From: Burkholderiales bacterium
Lineage (GTDB): Bacteria; Pseudomonadota; Gammaproteobacteria; Burkholderiales; Nitrosomonadaceae
NCBI GenBank assembly: GCA_024235755.1
Contig: JACKLV010000006.1
Location: 90,290 to 154,289 of the forward strand
Reading direction: 5' to 3'
Length of the DNA stretch: 64,000 bases
Positions within the stretch are counted from its first letter, which is position 1. The number at the start of each line of letters is the position of its first letter. A program made the translations under genes and the position numbers. The notes beneath the pieces were generated by a model. The model saw nothing but the letters and a program-made list of their open reading frames with translations. It was not told the DNA's origin and searched no databases. Shown here one piece after another: positions 36,737-46,459 of the stretch.

Positions 36737-37638
36737 TGACCGAGCGCGATTTAACCGGCTATGGCGCCCGGCCTCCACATCCGTGGTGGCCCGGAAATGC
36801 GCGGGTTGCCGTTCAATTTGTGCTCAACATCGAGGAAGGCGGGGAATCGTGCATGCTCAACGGCGACACCGCCTCGGAAGCTTATCTGCACGAACTGCCG
36901 GGGCGTCCGCCGCGAATGGATGAGCGCGATTTAAGCGTCGAAAGTATGTATGAATACGGATCGCGCGTTGGCGTTTGGCGTATTCTGCGGCTGTTTAGCG
37001 AACGTAACTTACCGCTGACTGCTTTTGCCGTGGGCAGAGCGCTGGAACTCAATCCTGAGATCGGCCAAGCGCTCGTCGCAGCCGGTCACGAAGTCGCCGG
37101 ACATGGCTACCGCTGGCTGGATTATCGTTACATTCCCGAAAATGAGGAACGCCGCCATATCCATCAGACATTTGCAATTATTGAGCGGATCTGCGGTAGC
37201 CGTCCTGTCGGCTGGTATACCGGCCGAGTCAGCCCGAGTACCCGCCGCTTGCTACGCGAAATGGATGAATTGCTGTACAGTTCGGACGCTTACAACGACG
37301 ACCTGCCCTATTGGCTTGAAGGATCGCCGCAACTCCTGATAATTCCTTATACGTTGGTCAATAATGACGCCCGCTACCTGCTGCCGAACGGATTTTCTTC
37401 CGGAAACGATTTTTTCCAGTCGCTTAAAGATGCATTCGATCTGCTGTGGCAGGAAGGCGGACACTGCCCGAAAATGATGAGTGTGGGTCTGCACGGTAGG
37501 ATCAGCGGACATCCGGCGCGCGCGATGGCGCTGGCCCGCTTTCTCGACTACGTACAAAATCACGATCGGGTATGGATATGCCGGCGCGAGGAAATCGCCC
37601 GGCATTGGTTAGCCAAATATCAATCCGGTATGCGCTAG
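36736..37638 (+). CDS. Polysaccharide deacetylase family protein, PuuE allantoinase-like
   Basis: A 300-residue NodB-fold hydrolase similar to PuuE-type allantoinase (GYGARPPHPWWPGNARVAVQFVLNIEEGGE, then MYEYGSRVGVWRILRLF, EVAGHGYRWLDY and RVSPSTRRLL). PuuE opens allantoin in purine breakdown without the metal site of classic allantoinase. It is translationally coupled to the GNAT gene. No urate or ureide gene is near, so an allantoinase role is not proven; deacetylation of another small amide is possible. Confidence 0.82.
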   Translation: MTERDLTGYGARPPHPWWPGNARVAVQFVLNIEEGGESCMLNGDTASEAYLHELPGRPPRMDERDLSVESMYEYGSRVGVWRILRLFSERNLPLTAFAVGRALELNPEIGQALVAAGHEVAGHGYRWLDYRYIPENEERRHIHQTFAIIERICGSRPVGWYTGRVSPSTRRLLREMDELLYSSDAYNDDLPYWLEGSPQLLIIPYTLVNNDARYLLPNGFSSGNDFFQSLKDAFDLLWQEGGHCPKMMSVGLHGRISGHPARAMALARFLDYVQNHDRVWICRREEIARHWLAKYQSGMR

Positions 37639-37812
37639 CCTTTTGTTTACCCATTAATCAATCGCAACCCGACAGACGCTACATACGGTGCGCCCGTTCA
37701 TCAACCGGATAAAGGGTTGTGTACGCATAAATTTTTTAAACCGAAAACAGTATGATTTAACAATAAATATGCAAGTTTTGCTCAACTTAATTCCAACCAA
37801 AAGGAGATCAGT

Positions 37813-38436
37813 ATGAATTTTCCCGATTTTTATGCCGAAGCACCGGTTGTACGCACGTTCGATCCATTTGCCGCTACCCTGGGTGCAGCGCGCGATGGAC
37901 TGCTAGACTATCATTATCAGGATGCAGTTCGTCTGGCCGGACATTCCTGCCCGACGGTCGCAGGTGCGTTTCTGATAGGACGTGCGGCACTGTCCGCACT
38001 CTATCCGGACGGACCTGCCGAGCGCGGCAACATCGCCGTGCATATGCCCGCGCCGGAAGATGAGGGCACTACCGGCGTCATTGCGCAGGTGTTGACACTG
38101 CTCACTGGTGCGGCGGCCAATAACGGCTTCCAAGGAATACGCGGCCATTTCCGGCGCAAAGGCTTGCTTACATTCTCACAACAGCGCGAAACGGAAGCCA
38201 TTGTATTCACGCGCCTTGATAACCACGCCAGCGTGGCGGTATCACTCGATGTATCGCCGATACCCACCGACCCTTCTCAAGGTGAACGACTGATGGCTAT
38301 CCTACAAGATTGTGCCGATGATCAACAGAGATCTGATTTCGCCAGCGCCTGGCAAGACCGCGTGCAACGCCTATTGCTGGAATTTGCCGACGATCCACGT
38401 GTCATACGCGTCATGCCCTGTAACGTTCAACAGTAG
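37813..38436 (+). CDS. FmdE-like protein
   Basis: A 207-residue cytoplasmic protein. The segment YQDAVRLAGHSCPTVAGAFLIGRAALSALYPDG near residue 36 resembles the FmdE motif (GH-C-P followed by a small-residue helix) of formylmethanofuran dehydrogenase-associated proteins, in which His and Cys bind zinc. The rest (HMPAPEDEGTTGVIAQVLTLLTGAA, FRRKGLLTF) does not match anything I know. A strong AAGGAG (37801-37806) fixes the start. It follows the deacetylase gene by 174 bases. Confidence 0.55.
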   Translation: MNFPDFYAEAPVVRTFDPFAATLGAARDGLLDYHYQDAVRLAGHSCPTVAGAFLIGRAALSALYPDGPAERGNIAVHMPAPEDEGTTGVIAQVLTLLTGAAANNGFQGIRGHFRRKGLLTFSQQRETEAIVFTRLDNHASVAVSLDVSPIPTDPSQGERLMAILQDCADDQQRSDFASAWQDRVQRLLLEFADDPRVIRVMPCNVQQ

Positions 38437-38737
38437 CATCTGAATACCTAGACAGACCGGCCAGAAAGCCGATCAAGGCAGGGAAACAAAATATTAATCT
38501 CAGCGTTCCCTGCTGTTCTTTGAACAGTATCATCCAACGTGACAACGCTGGAATTTGTTGACAGGCACACACGCATGATCACTGCATCCGGTGTTAACGC
38601 ACCGCTGGCCCGATAACTTATTAAGCTTCATTATTTGCTATATAGCACTTGTTTCCCCTGATCTTTGCCAAATAACAAACATAGTGTAACAGGCACAATA
38701 TCCTGTTTCAGAAAGACAAGTCTTAAGAGGCTAACAT
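38437..38737. other. Intergenic region with hairpins
   Basis: About 300 bases. Contains GCAGGGAA (38478-38485) with its complement at 38506-38513, then CTGTTC-TTT-GAACAG just after; these may end the FmdE-like transcript but lack a T-run. No gene seen. Confidence 0.35.
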
Positions 38738-39415
38738 ATGGCAGTTGAAATCATCGCGCTAATAGTTCTCGCAGCCGCAGCGATCTACTATTTCTACAAA
38801 GAAAAACGGTCTAAGCAGCTTGATTTTATTACTCACTACCAATTTCCTTCCAGTTTGGCGCGGAAAGTCAGCATGCGGTATCCACACTTGACGCAAAGCG
38901 ACATGAACCTCGTCTTTGATGCCCTGCGCGACTATTTTCATCTATGCAATCAGGCGAAACGCAAAATGGTATCGATGCCTTCCCAGGTTGTCGATGTTGC
39001 ATGGCACGAATTTATCCTCTTTACCCGAAACTATGAATATTTCTGCAGAAAAGCACTTGGCAGATTTTTGCATCATACCCCGACCGAAGCCATGCGGACG
39101 CCAACGCAAGCGCAAACTGGCATCAAGCGGGCCTGGCGGCTGGCTTGCGCCAGGGAAAATATCAATCCGGAAACGCCATTGCACCTGCCTTTGCTGTTCG
39201 CCATCGACGCCAGGTTGAATATTGAAGACGGTTTCCAATATTCTCTCAATTGTCAGGACAAATCTTCACCGAACTACGGCAGCGGTTATTGTGCAGCGCA
39301 TATCGGTTGCGCAGCGGGTTGCGGCGGGGATTCAGCGTCTTCGACTACCGGCAGTGGAATTTTCGACGGCTCGGGCGATTCAAGCGGATGCAGCGGCGGT
39401 TGCGGCGGCGACTGA
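38738..39415 (+). CDS. Membrane-anchored glycine-rich-domain-like protein
   Basis: A 225-residue protein: one N-terminal membrane helix (residues 3-19), a helical domain containing PSQVVDVAWHEFILFTRNYEYFC near residue 82, which resembles the D-x-x-WH-x-H-type core of the GRDP-like family (PF07173), and a C-terminal tail of about 40 residues rich in Gly, Ser, Cys and Asp (CAAGCGGDSAS, SGCSGGCGGD). The cysteine-glycine tail may bind metal or be modified. Function unknown; no partner gene is evident. Confidence 0.6.
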   Translation: MAVEIIALIVLAAAAIYYFYKEKRSKQLDFITHYQFPSSLARKVSMRYPHLTQSDMNLVFDALRDYFHLCNQAKRKMVSMPSQVVDVAWHEFILFTRNYEYFCRKALGRFLHHTPTEAMRTPTQAQTGIKRAWRLACARENINPETPLHLPLLFAIDARLNIEDGFQYSLNCQDKSSPNYGSGYCAAHIGCAAGCGGDSASSTTGSGIFDGSGDSSGCSGGCGGD

Positions 39416-39557
39416 TAAACAATTTTCCGGCATCGGTGCGGTTTCAGTAATTTCTTGGGTTCTGTTTTCCGTACAGCTTAAAAAACGGCTGAGATACTGA
39501 GACAAAAGCTAATTTGTTTTTTCGTTAACCCAAATAATGCACCGGCAGGCTCTCCAA

Positions 39558-40988
39558 TTAATTGCTTTTAAAACGGATTTCCAAACCCTGCCGGTGCGGA
39601 TTGATTTTCTTGGCCAAATCCCGTAAACAGGTGCGCAATCCCTCTTCCACAACCGGATGATAAAACGGCGCAGCCAAAGCATCAAATACGGTCATCCGGT
39701 TTTCAATCGCCCAGGACAACAAATGCCCCATATGTTCACCGGCAGGCGCGATCATTTCAGCGCCCAGCAGAAGCCCGCTGTCCTTGTCGCCGAATATATG
39801 CAGCATGCCTTTATTGCGTTGCTGAATGGTTGAACGACCCTGGGAATCGAACAAAACCTCTCCGGTATGATAATTACCTTCCGACAATTCGCGCCGGGAT
39901 TTGCCGACGCGCACGATATTGGGCTCGGAAAAGGTAATGGCCAGCGGTGTACGCCGCTGGAATGCAACGGTTTCATGCACGCAGTTCCAGCCTGCAATCC
40001 GCCCCTCATCACTTGCTTCATGAAGCACCGGACGCAATCCGGTAACATCACCGGCTATAAAAATAGGGAAATCCGCGATTTGCATGGTTTCCGGATTGAA
40101 TTCGGGTACGCCGTTATCGCTAAACGGCACGCCGATCTCTTCCAGCCCCAGACCGCTGACATTCGGACGCCGCCCGGTTGCAGCCAGCACCGTTTTGACC
40201 TGAATACATTTCGACTCCTGTCCCTCCTGCCAAGTCAGTGCGATCTCATCGCCGCATGCTTCATAACAAATCTCCTGGGTATAACTAAGCGGCAGTTCTT
40301 CTTGTAAAGCTTCGATCGCATATTCGATCACATCCGCATCAGTTAAGCCTCCCACAGTGCGGGAACGACCGAACAGATGCGTTGTCACACCCAGCCGATG
40401 CATCGCCTGACCAAGCTCCAGGCCAAGCGGCCCTGTCCCAATGACCGCGACCGATTCCGGCAGGCTTTCCAGTTCAAACAGTTCATCGGTCGTTAAAACA
40501 CTGCTCCGGTTTTTTGCACGAATAGCCTCCAATGGTTCCGGAATAAACGGCGTGGAACCGGTTGCCAGAATGATTTTGCCGGCCTGAATAATTGTGTCGT
40601 TGACCTGAAGCTTGTTAGGCTCCAGAAACTGCGCCCTGCCGTGTATATTGTTGTCGCCGATATCTTCAATCGTTTCCAGCACAAAGCTGACAAAATAGTC
40701 GCGCATGGATCTGACGTATTTGAGCGTTTCCTGCGTGTTGATATGTATCCGTTCGCCGCCGTGGATTCCCTGTTTCTTCAACTGATGCCGCCGATGATAA
40801 TCGTTGGCAGCCTGGATAAACACTTTGCTGGGCATACACCCAACACGGGCGCACGTCGTACCGTAATGGCCTGCATTAATTAAAATGATATTGCGGGTAT
40901 GCTTTTTTGCAATACTGTATGCGGCAAGTCCCGCCGTTCCGGCACCGATAATGACGATGTCCGCTTTCCGAGCTTTTTGATTTGTCAT
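39558..40988 (-). CDS. Dihydrolipoyl dehydrogenase-like flavoprotein
   Basis: A 476-residue pyridine-nucleotide disulfide oxidoreductase: FAD motif IIGAGTAGLAA (residues 13-23), redox disulfide CARVGC (Cys46, Cys51), NAD motif VIGTGPLGLELG near residue 188, second FAD motif FIAGDV near 310 and a C-terminal dimer domain with HPVVEEGL, the HP-x-x-E pair expected for lipoamide dehydrogenases. The active site differs from the CLNVGC of typical E3. It could be the E3 of the sucAB complex, but a mercuric-reductase-like or other disulfide substrate is not excluded. Confidence 0.75.
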   Translation of the reverse strand: MTNQKARKADIVIIGAGTAGLAAYSIAKKHTRNIILINAGHYGTTCARVGCMPSKVFIQAANDYHRRHQLKKQGIHGGERIHINTQETLKYVRSMRDYFVSFVLETIEDIGDNNIHGRAQFLEPNKLQVNDTIIQAGKIILATGSTPFIPEPLEAIRAKNRSSVLTTDELFELESLPESVAVIGTGPLGLELGQAMHRLGVTTHLFGRSRTVGGLTDADVIEYAIEALQEELPLSYTQEICYEACGDEIALTWQEGQESKCIQVKTVLAATGRRPNVSGLGLEEIGVPFSDNGVPEFNPETMQIADFPIFIAGDVTGLRPVLHEASDEGRIAGWNCVHETVAFQRRTPLAITFSEPNIVRVGKSRRELSEGNYHTGEVLFDSQGRSTIQQRNKGMLHIFGDKDSGLLLGAEMIAPAGEHMGHLLSWAIENRMTVFDALAAPFYHPVVEEGLRTCLRDLAKKINPHRQGLEIRFKSN

Positions 40989-41104
40989 AAGATTAAAAAA
41001 TAAATTACTTCTACCTTTATATACCTTACACCGATTAATTCGACAAAGCCACCCTGATCAAAGCGCGCATTTAGTTCATCAAAATTTCTCTAAAATCTTT
41101 TTGC

Positions 41105-44100
41105 TCATTCGTTATTCGTTACTCCATACCCCCCGCCTCCCGGCGTTTCAATCGTCAGCACATCTTCCGCTTCAAGCTGCACGCTGGCGGTAGCGCCTAA
41201 AGCTTCAATCCCGTTATTTTTCCGCTCCACGCGATTACGCCCCAACTGACCGGGTTCACCGCCATGCAACCCGAACGGCGCAATACGCCGGTGATTGGAC
41301 AGAATGGCGGCGTGCATGGATTCGTTAAAACGGATACACCGGATAACCCCGTCGCCGCCCTTGTGTTTTCCATTGCCGCCGGAGTTTTTACGAATCGAGA
41401 AACTCTCCAGCCTGACTGGGTAACGCATTTCGAGCACCTCAGGGTCGGTCAGGCGGGAGTTGGTCATGTGCGTATGCACGGCGCTCTGACCGTCAAAACC
41501 GGGGCCTGCGCCTGCGCCGCCACAAATCGTTTCATAATACTGGTAGCAATCGTTGCCAAAAGTAAAGTTGTTCATCGTCCCCTGCGCAGCAGCCATGACG
41601 CCAAGCGCACCGTACAGGGCGTCAGTTACGCACTGGCTGGTTTCCACGTTACCGGCGACCACGGCAGCAGGATATTGCGGATTGAGCATGCAGCCTTCGG
41701 GTGCGATGATTTCAATGGGTTTCAGGCAGCCCGCATTGAGCGGGATGTCGTCTTTGACCAGGGTGCGGAACACATACAACACGGCTGCGCGACACACCGG
41801 CAATGGCGCGTTGAAATTGTTGGGACGTTGCGCAGAGGTGCCGGTAAAATCGACCACCGCCTTGCGATTGCGTTTGTCGATACGAATTGCCACACGGATA
41901 AGTGATCCGTCATCCATTTCATATTCAAACTCACCATCGGAAAGCACATCAAGTACGCGGCGCACGGTTTCTTCGGCATTGTCTTGCACATGCTGCATAT
42001 ACGCCTGCACCACATTCAGACTGAAATGATCGACCATGCGCTTCAATTCATGCATGCCTTTTTCATTCGCGGCGATCTGTGCGCCAAGGTCGGCAATATT
42101 CTGTTCCGGCTTGCGTGCCGGGTACGGCCCGCTGGTGAGCAGGCGATGTATCTCATCGCGCAGCAATTGTTGATTGCGCACGATCCGGACATTATCAAAC
42201 AAAATGCCTTCTTCCTCGACCGTCCTGCTGTCTGGCGGCATGGAGCCAGGCGTCATCCCGCCAAGATCGGCATGGTGCCCGCGCGAAGCAACGTAGAAAA
42301 TTATCTGACTGTTTAGCTCATCGAATACCGGGGTAACCACGGTGACATCCGGCAAATGCGTGCCGCCGTTATAAGGCGCGTTGATCGCAAACACATCGCC
42401 GGGTTTCATACCGGGATGTCCGGCGATCACCGCCTTGACGCTCTCGCCCATGCTGCCCAAATGCACCGGCATGTGCGGCGCATTGGCCACCAGATTACCC
42501 TGACGATCGAATACCGCGCAGGAAAAATCAAGCCGTTCCTTGATATTGACCGACGAAGCGGTATTCGCCAGAGTCGCGCCCATCTGCTCGGCAATCGACA
42601 TGAACAGATTGTTGAAAATCTCCAACATCACCGGATCGGCTTTTGTACCGATACTTTCACGTTTCGGCCGCGGTTCATGACGCGTCAGCACCAGACTGCC
42701 GTCTTTCCGGCATTGCGCCTGCCAGCCCGGTTCAATGACGATGGTTGCATTGGCGTCGCTGATAATAGCCGGACCTTGAATGCGGCCAGCGGAATGTAAT
42801 TGATGGCTGTCATACACCGGCGTGGCATGCCGCCGACCGCCGCTGATCATGGCGACGGTTTTAATTGGCTGCAATTTTGTATGGAAAGCGGTCTCTTCAT
42901 TCGTACGATTGAATTGGCTTTCAGTAACATCGCCAGTCTTGCCGGTGGCTTCCAAGGATACCGCTGCTATTACCAGACTCCGTTGCGGCTGGGCAAAACC
43001 GAACTGACGCCGATGCAAGCTGGCAAAACTAGTTTGCAATTGTTCCAGCGGTTCGAATAATAGTGCCAGGGCAGTATCGCTACCCTGATAACGCAATTCG
43101 ATTGTTTTGGTTAACCGGATGCTTTCAGGCGCAATGCCCTGACCTGCGACTTCCTGCCGCGCTGTCTGCGCCAGTCTGTCCAAAATCCGGCTGGTTGTTT
43201 GTAAGGCATTCGCATCGAGCGCTGCTTCCACCGTTTCGGTACGAATGGCGGTAATATCGGCCAGTCCCATGCCGTAGGCAGACAATACGCCCGCCAGTGG
43301 GTGAATGAGGATGGATTCCATCCCCAGCGCATCGGCCACCATGCAAACATGCTGTCCCGCCGCGCCGCCAAAACCGTTGAGCGCATAGCGGGTAATATCA
43401 TGCCCCTTCTCTACCGAGATTTTCTTGATTGCGTTCGCCATGTTCTCCACCGCTATCTGCAGAAAGCCTTCAGCCACCTGTTCTGGCGTGTAATGCTCAC
43501 CGTTTGCCGCCGTGACTTCGTTGGCCAATTGCGCGAATTTTTTCTGAACGCTATTTGCATCCAGCGGCGCGTCTGCATTTGGGCCAAAAATATGTGGAAA
43601 AAAATCCGCCTGGATTTTACCGAGCATGACGTTGCAATCGGTCACCGTCAGCGGCCCGCCGCGCCGGTAACACGCAGGCCCCGGATTTGCGCCAGCACTG
43701 TCCGGCCCGACACGGAAACGGCTGCCATCGAAATGCAGGACCGAGCCGCCACCCGCCGCGACGGTATGTATCGCCATCATCGGCGCACGAATGCGCACAC
43801 CGGCCACATGACCGTCATAAATACGTTCAAAACTGCCGTCATAGTGACTCACATCGGTCGACGTGCCGCCCATGTCAAACCCGATGACTTTATCAAAACC
43901 TGCCTGTGCTGCCGTACGCGCCATGCCGACCACGCCTCCAGCCGGGCCGGACAGGATACTGTCCTTGCCCTGAAAGCGGTCGGCTTGCGTCAGGCCGCCG
44001 CTCGATTGCATGAACAGCAATGGCGTACCGCTCAGCGTCGCAGCAATGCGGTCGACATAACGGCGCAAAATGGGCGACAGATACGCATCCATTACCGTCG

Positions 44101-44752
44101 TGTCGCCGCGCGATACCAGCTTGATCAACGGACTGACCTGATGACTGACGGAAATCTGCGTAAAACCGACTGTCCTGGCGATACGTACCGCCACCAGCTC
44201 ATGCGCATGAAACCGGTAACCATGCATGAACACAATCGCCACAGCGCAGATGCCCTGCTGAAAAACGCGAAGCAGTTCAGTGGTCAACGCCGCTTCGTCG
44301 AGTTTCTCGATGATTTCCCCGTCCGCATCGATCCGCTCATGCGCTTCGATAACCGTTTCATAAAGCATTTCCGGCAATTGGATATTCAGATCAAACAACC
44401 GCGGACGGTTTTGATAGCCGATACGCAAGGCATCGGCGAAGCCTTTGGTAATCACCAGCGCCACACGTTCGCCCTTGCGTTCAAGCAATGCATTGGTCGC
44501 AATCGTCGTGCCCATTTTGACATGATCGATGTTATGTGACGGAATGGGCTCATCGGATTGAATTCCCATCAATCTGCGGATGCCTTCCAGCGCCGCATCG
44601 CGATAATGCTCGGGATTCTCGGACAACAGCTTGCAAGTCACCAAATTACCTTGCGGAGACCGCGCCACGATGTCGGTAAACGTGCCGCCCCGGTCGATCC
44701 AGAATTGCCAATTTTTTGAATTTGCGGTGCTAAATTGCGAGTCTTGCATCAA
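41105..44752 (-). CDS. 5-oxoprolinase, fused HyuA-HyuB type
   Basis: ATP-dependent hydrolysis of 5-oxoproline to glutamate, 1215 residues. The N-terminal half is the actin-like HyuA domain (WIDRGGTFTDIVARSPQG near residue 17, GFDMGGTSTDVSHY near 293, AAGGGSVLHFDG); the C-terminal half from about 700 is HyuB (MLEIFNNLFMSIAEQMGATL, APYNGGTHLPDVTVVTPVF, RGHHADLGGMTPGSMPP). Fusion in one chain is the OplAH/DUR2-like eukaryotic and bacterial arrangement; hydantoinase activity is the alternative. It lies 28 bases downstream of the 5'-nucleotidase gene, probably one transcript. Confidence 0.92.
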   Translation of the reverse strand: MMQDSQFSTANSKNWQFWIDRGGTFTDIVARSPQGNLVTCKLLSENPEHYRDAALEGIRRLMGIQSDEPIPSHNIDHVKMGTTIATNALLERKGERVALVITKGFADALRIGYQNRPRLFDLNIQLPEMLYETVIEAHERIDADGEIIEKLDEAALTTELLRVFQQGICAVAIVFMHGYRFHAHELVAVRIARTVGFTQISVSHQVSPLIKLVSRGDTTVMDAYLSPILRRYVDRIAATLSGTPLLFMQSSGGLTQADRFQGKDSILSGPAGGVVGMARTAAQAGFDKVIGFDMGGTSTDVSHYDGSFERIYDGHVAGVRIRAPMMAIHTVAAGGGSVLHFDGSRFRVGPDSAGANPGPACYRRGGPLTVTDCNVMLGKIQADFFPHIFGPNADAPLDANSVQKKFAQLANEVTAANGEHYTPEQVAEGFLQIAVENMANAIKKISVEKGHDITRYALNGFGGAAGQHVCMVADALGMESILIHPLAGVLSAYGMGLADITAIRTETVEAALDANALQTTSRILDRLAQTARQEVAGQGIAPESIRLTKTIELRYQGSDTALALLFEPLEQLQTSFASLHRRQFGFAQPQRSLVIAAVSLEATGKTGDVTESQFNRTNEETAFHTKLQPIKTVAMISGGRRHATPVYDSHQLHSAGRIQGPAIISDANATIVIEPGWQAQCRKDGSLVLTRHEPRPKRESIGTKADPVMLEIFNNLFMSIAEQMGATLANTASSVNIKERLDFSCAVFDRQGNLVANAPHMPVHLGSMGESVKAVIAGHPGMKPGDVFAINAPYNGGTHLPDVTVVTPVFDELNSQIIFYVASRGHHADLGGMTPGSMPPDSRTVEEEGILFDNVRIVRNQQLLRDEIHRLLTSGPYPARKPEQNIADLGAQIAANEKGMHELKRMVDHFSLNVVQAYMQHVQDNAEETVRRVLDVLSDGEFEYEMDDGSLIRVAIRIDKRNRKAVVDFTGTSAQRPNNFNAPLPVCRAAVLYVFRTLVKDDIPLNAGCLKPIEIIAPEGCMLNPQYPAAVVAGNVETSQCVTDALYGALGVMAAAQGTMNNFTFGNDCYQYYETICGGAGAGPGFDGQSAVHTHMTNSRLTDPEVLEMRYPVRLESFSIRKNSGGNGKHKGGDGVIRCIRFNESMHAAILSNHRRIAPFGLHGGEPGQLGRNRVERKNNGIEALGATASVQLEAEDVLTIETPGGGGYGVTNNE

Positions 44753-44780
44753 TTTTTAAACAAGTCCAACGCCAATATAA

Positions 44781-46289
44781 TCACTTTGCATCCGCCAGCA
44801 CACCGATCAGCAATTGCCGCATGTCATACGCCAGTCCTTCTCCCGATTGAACGATGGTAAAATCCGGATTGCCGGGTTTCAGAAAATCCAGCCCCCGCTC
44901 CCTGCCGGATGCCAGAAAATCGTTGATCGCCAGCCGGTAGGTTTTTGCCGCGTCTATCGGTTTGCCGTTGACCAGCCAGACACCATTTTGCCATTGCGTA
45001 TTGGCCGATTGCAGGAAGCCGCCGGTGTTTTTGTTTGCCAGTCCCTGATCGAGCGCCTTGATCAGCAGGCTGCCTTTGATCGTCGCCAGCTGCACTTGAC
45101 CGCCGAACGGCAGGATGCGGATAACATCGTACACGGTGATTTTTCCCGGCGGCAGGCTATCGTCGATGCGGATGGAGCCACTGTTATAAAGCGACAAATC
45201 GACATCGGAGTAAGCCGCCAGCATGCTCGCTGCAATTAACTGGGTCAGGTTGGTTTGCGTGCTGCGCACGCTGGATTCGAGGCCGTCGAGCGGCGCGGTA
45301 GTCGTGGCAATCACTTTTTCCGGTTCAAAGCCCTGCTGGCGGAAGGCATCGAATGCAACTGTCACCCACCGGTCGACGACGGTTTTTACCGCAGGGTCTT
45401 GATCGAATCGTTCATTGATCGGTACAAACGCCGGTTTGACTTCGGTGTGTTGGGTTTCAGGATCGAAGTACAGATCGACGACATACACCGAGCGCACATT
45501 GGCGTCGCCTTTCAGTATCGGCGCGAATCGGCTGCCGCGCCAGCGCTGGTAGTTGATATGCTCATGTCCGCCGAGCACCAGCCCGACCTGCGGATTTTGC
45601 TGCACCAAAGCAACGTCATCGGCTATCGATTGATGCGTCAGCGCAATGATGAAATCCGCATGCTTCGACAATTGCGCAACCTGATTCCCGGCAACCGCCA
45701 ACGGATCAGTATAACGTACATACTCCGCTTGATTCGCTGACAGCGTCAGACCGAACAAACCGACTCTGAATGTTTTGCCGCTTTTGGAATCGGTAAAAGG
45801 GACGACGAGATTCTGCCGCACCCCGTCATACGGTTGCTCATTGGCGTCGAACACATTGCTGGATACCCAAGTAAACCGGGCTTCCTGCATGCGCTGACGG
45901 AACTGGTTTTCTTTCAAATCAAATTCATGATTACCGAATGTGGCGTAGTCCAACCCAAAACGGTTCAATACATCAACCATTTGCCGCCCGGCCAGCCGGT
46001 CGCCTTGATACTCGGCAGTCCCGATTGCGGACGGACTGAACAGATCGCCGCCTAGTGTGGTGATGGTATTCGGATTGCGCGCTAATAACTGTTTTCTCAA
46101 TGTCGCCACCCGCGCAATACCGCCTTCCCTGCCGCCGCTGACCGGCGTGATTTCGTAAATGTCATTAAAATGCAGGATAGTGACATGAATTCTGTGGTCT
46201 GCTTCGGTTGCGCGATCGGGTACGGTAACGCAGGCTGAAATAAAAATTAAAACGCAAACCGACAACACGGCTGAGGACAGCTTTTTCAC
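44781..46289 (-). CDS. 5'-nucleotidase/metallophosphatase lipoprotein
   Basis: A 502-residue UshA-like protein with a lipoprotein signal peptide, lipobox ISAC at Cys20, so likely tethered in the periplasm. The metallophosphatase core shows ILHFNDIYEI near residue 36, GGDLFSPS, TFGNHEFD near 137 and LVLGGHEHINY near 232. The C-terminal 5_nucleotid_C domain has YNSGSIRIDD and LPFGGQVQLATI near 390. It would release nucleosides or phosphate in the periplasm. Confidence 0.92.
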   Translation of the reverse strand: MKKLSSAVLSVCVLIFISACVTVPDRATEADHRIHVTILHFNDIYEITPVSGGREGGIARVATLRKQLLARNPNTITTLGGDLFSPSAIGTAEYQGDRLAGRQMVDVLNRFGLDYATFGNHEFDLKENQFRQRMQEARFTWVSSNVFDANEQPYDGVRQNLVVPFTDSKSGKTFRVGLFGLTLSANQAEYVRYTDPLAVAGNQVAQLSKHADFIIALTHQSIADDVALVQQNPQVGLVLGGHEHINYQRWRGSRFAPILKGDANVRSVYVVDLYFDPETQHTEVKPAFVPINERFDQDPAVKTVVDRWVTVAFDAFRQQGFEPEKVIATTTAPLDGLESSVRSTQTNLTQLIAASMLAAYSDVDLSLYNSGSIRIDDSLPPGKITVYDVIRILPFGGQVQLATIKGSLLIKALDQGLANKNTGGFLQSANTQWQNGVWLVNGKPIDAAKTYRLAINDFLASGRERGLDFLKPGNPDFTIVQSGEGLAYDMRQLLIGVLADAK

Positions 46290-46459
46290 GGCGGGCTCCT
46301 TTGGGTTTTCCTGTATTTTTTCAGTTTATCAGCCCAAAAGTGTAGCATGCCGTTCAAAAGACATGCCTGGAAATATCTTAAAATGGATCGTCGCCCAAGC
46401 TTAGCGCACAAGCTCCGGCGTCGTTGTTATGCGTTCCTGCCAGGTTGCGTGAAAGCTGA

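Noticed and set aside
43301..44539. 412-codon open frame on the plus strand inside the 5-oxoprolinase gene
   Set aside because: Antisense to a well-conserved gene, basic and Arg-rich with no motif or ribosome-binding site; a shadow of codon bias.
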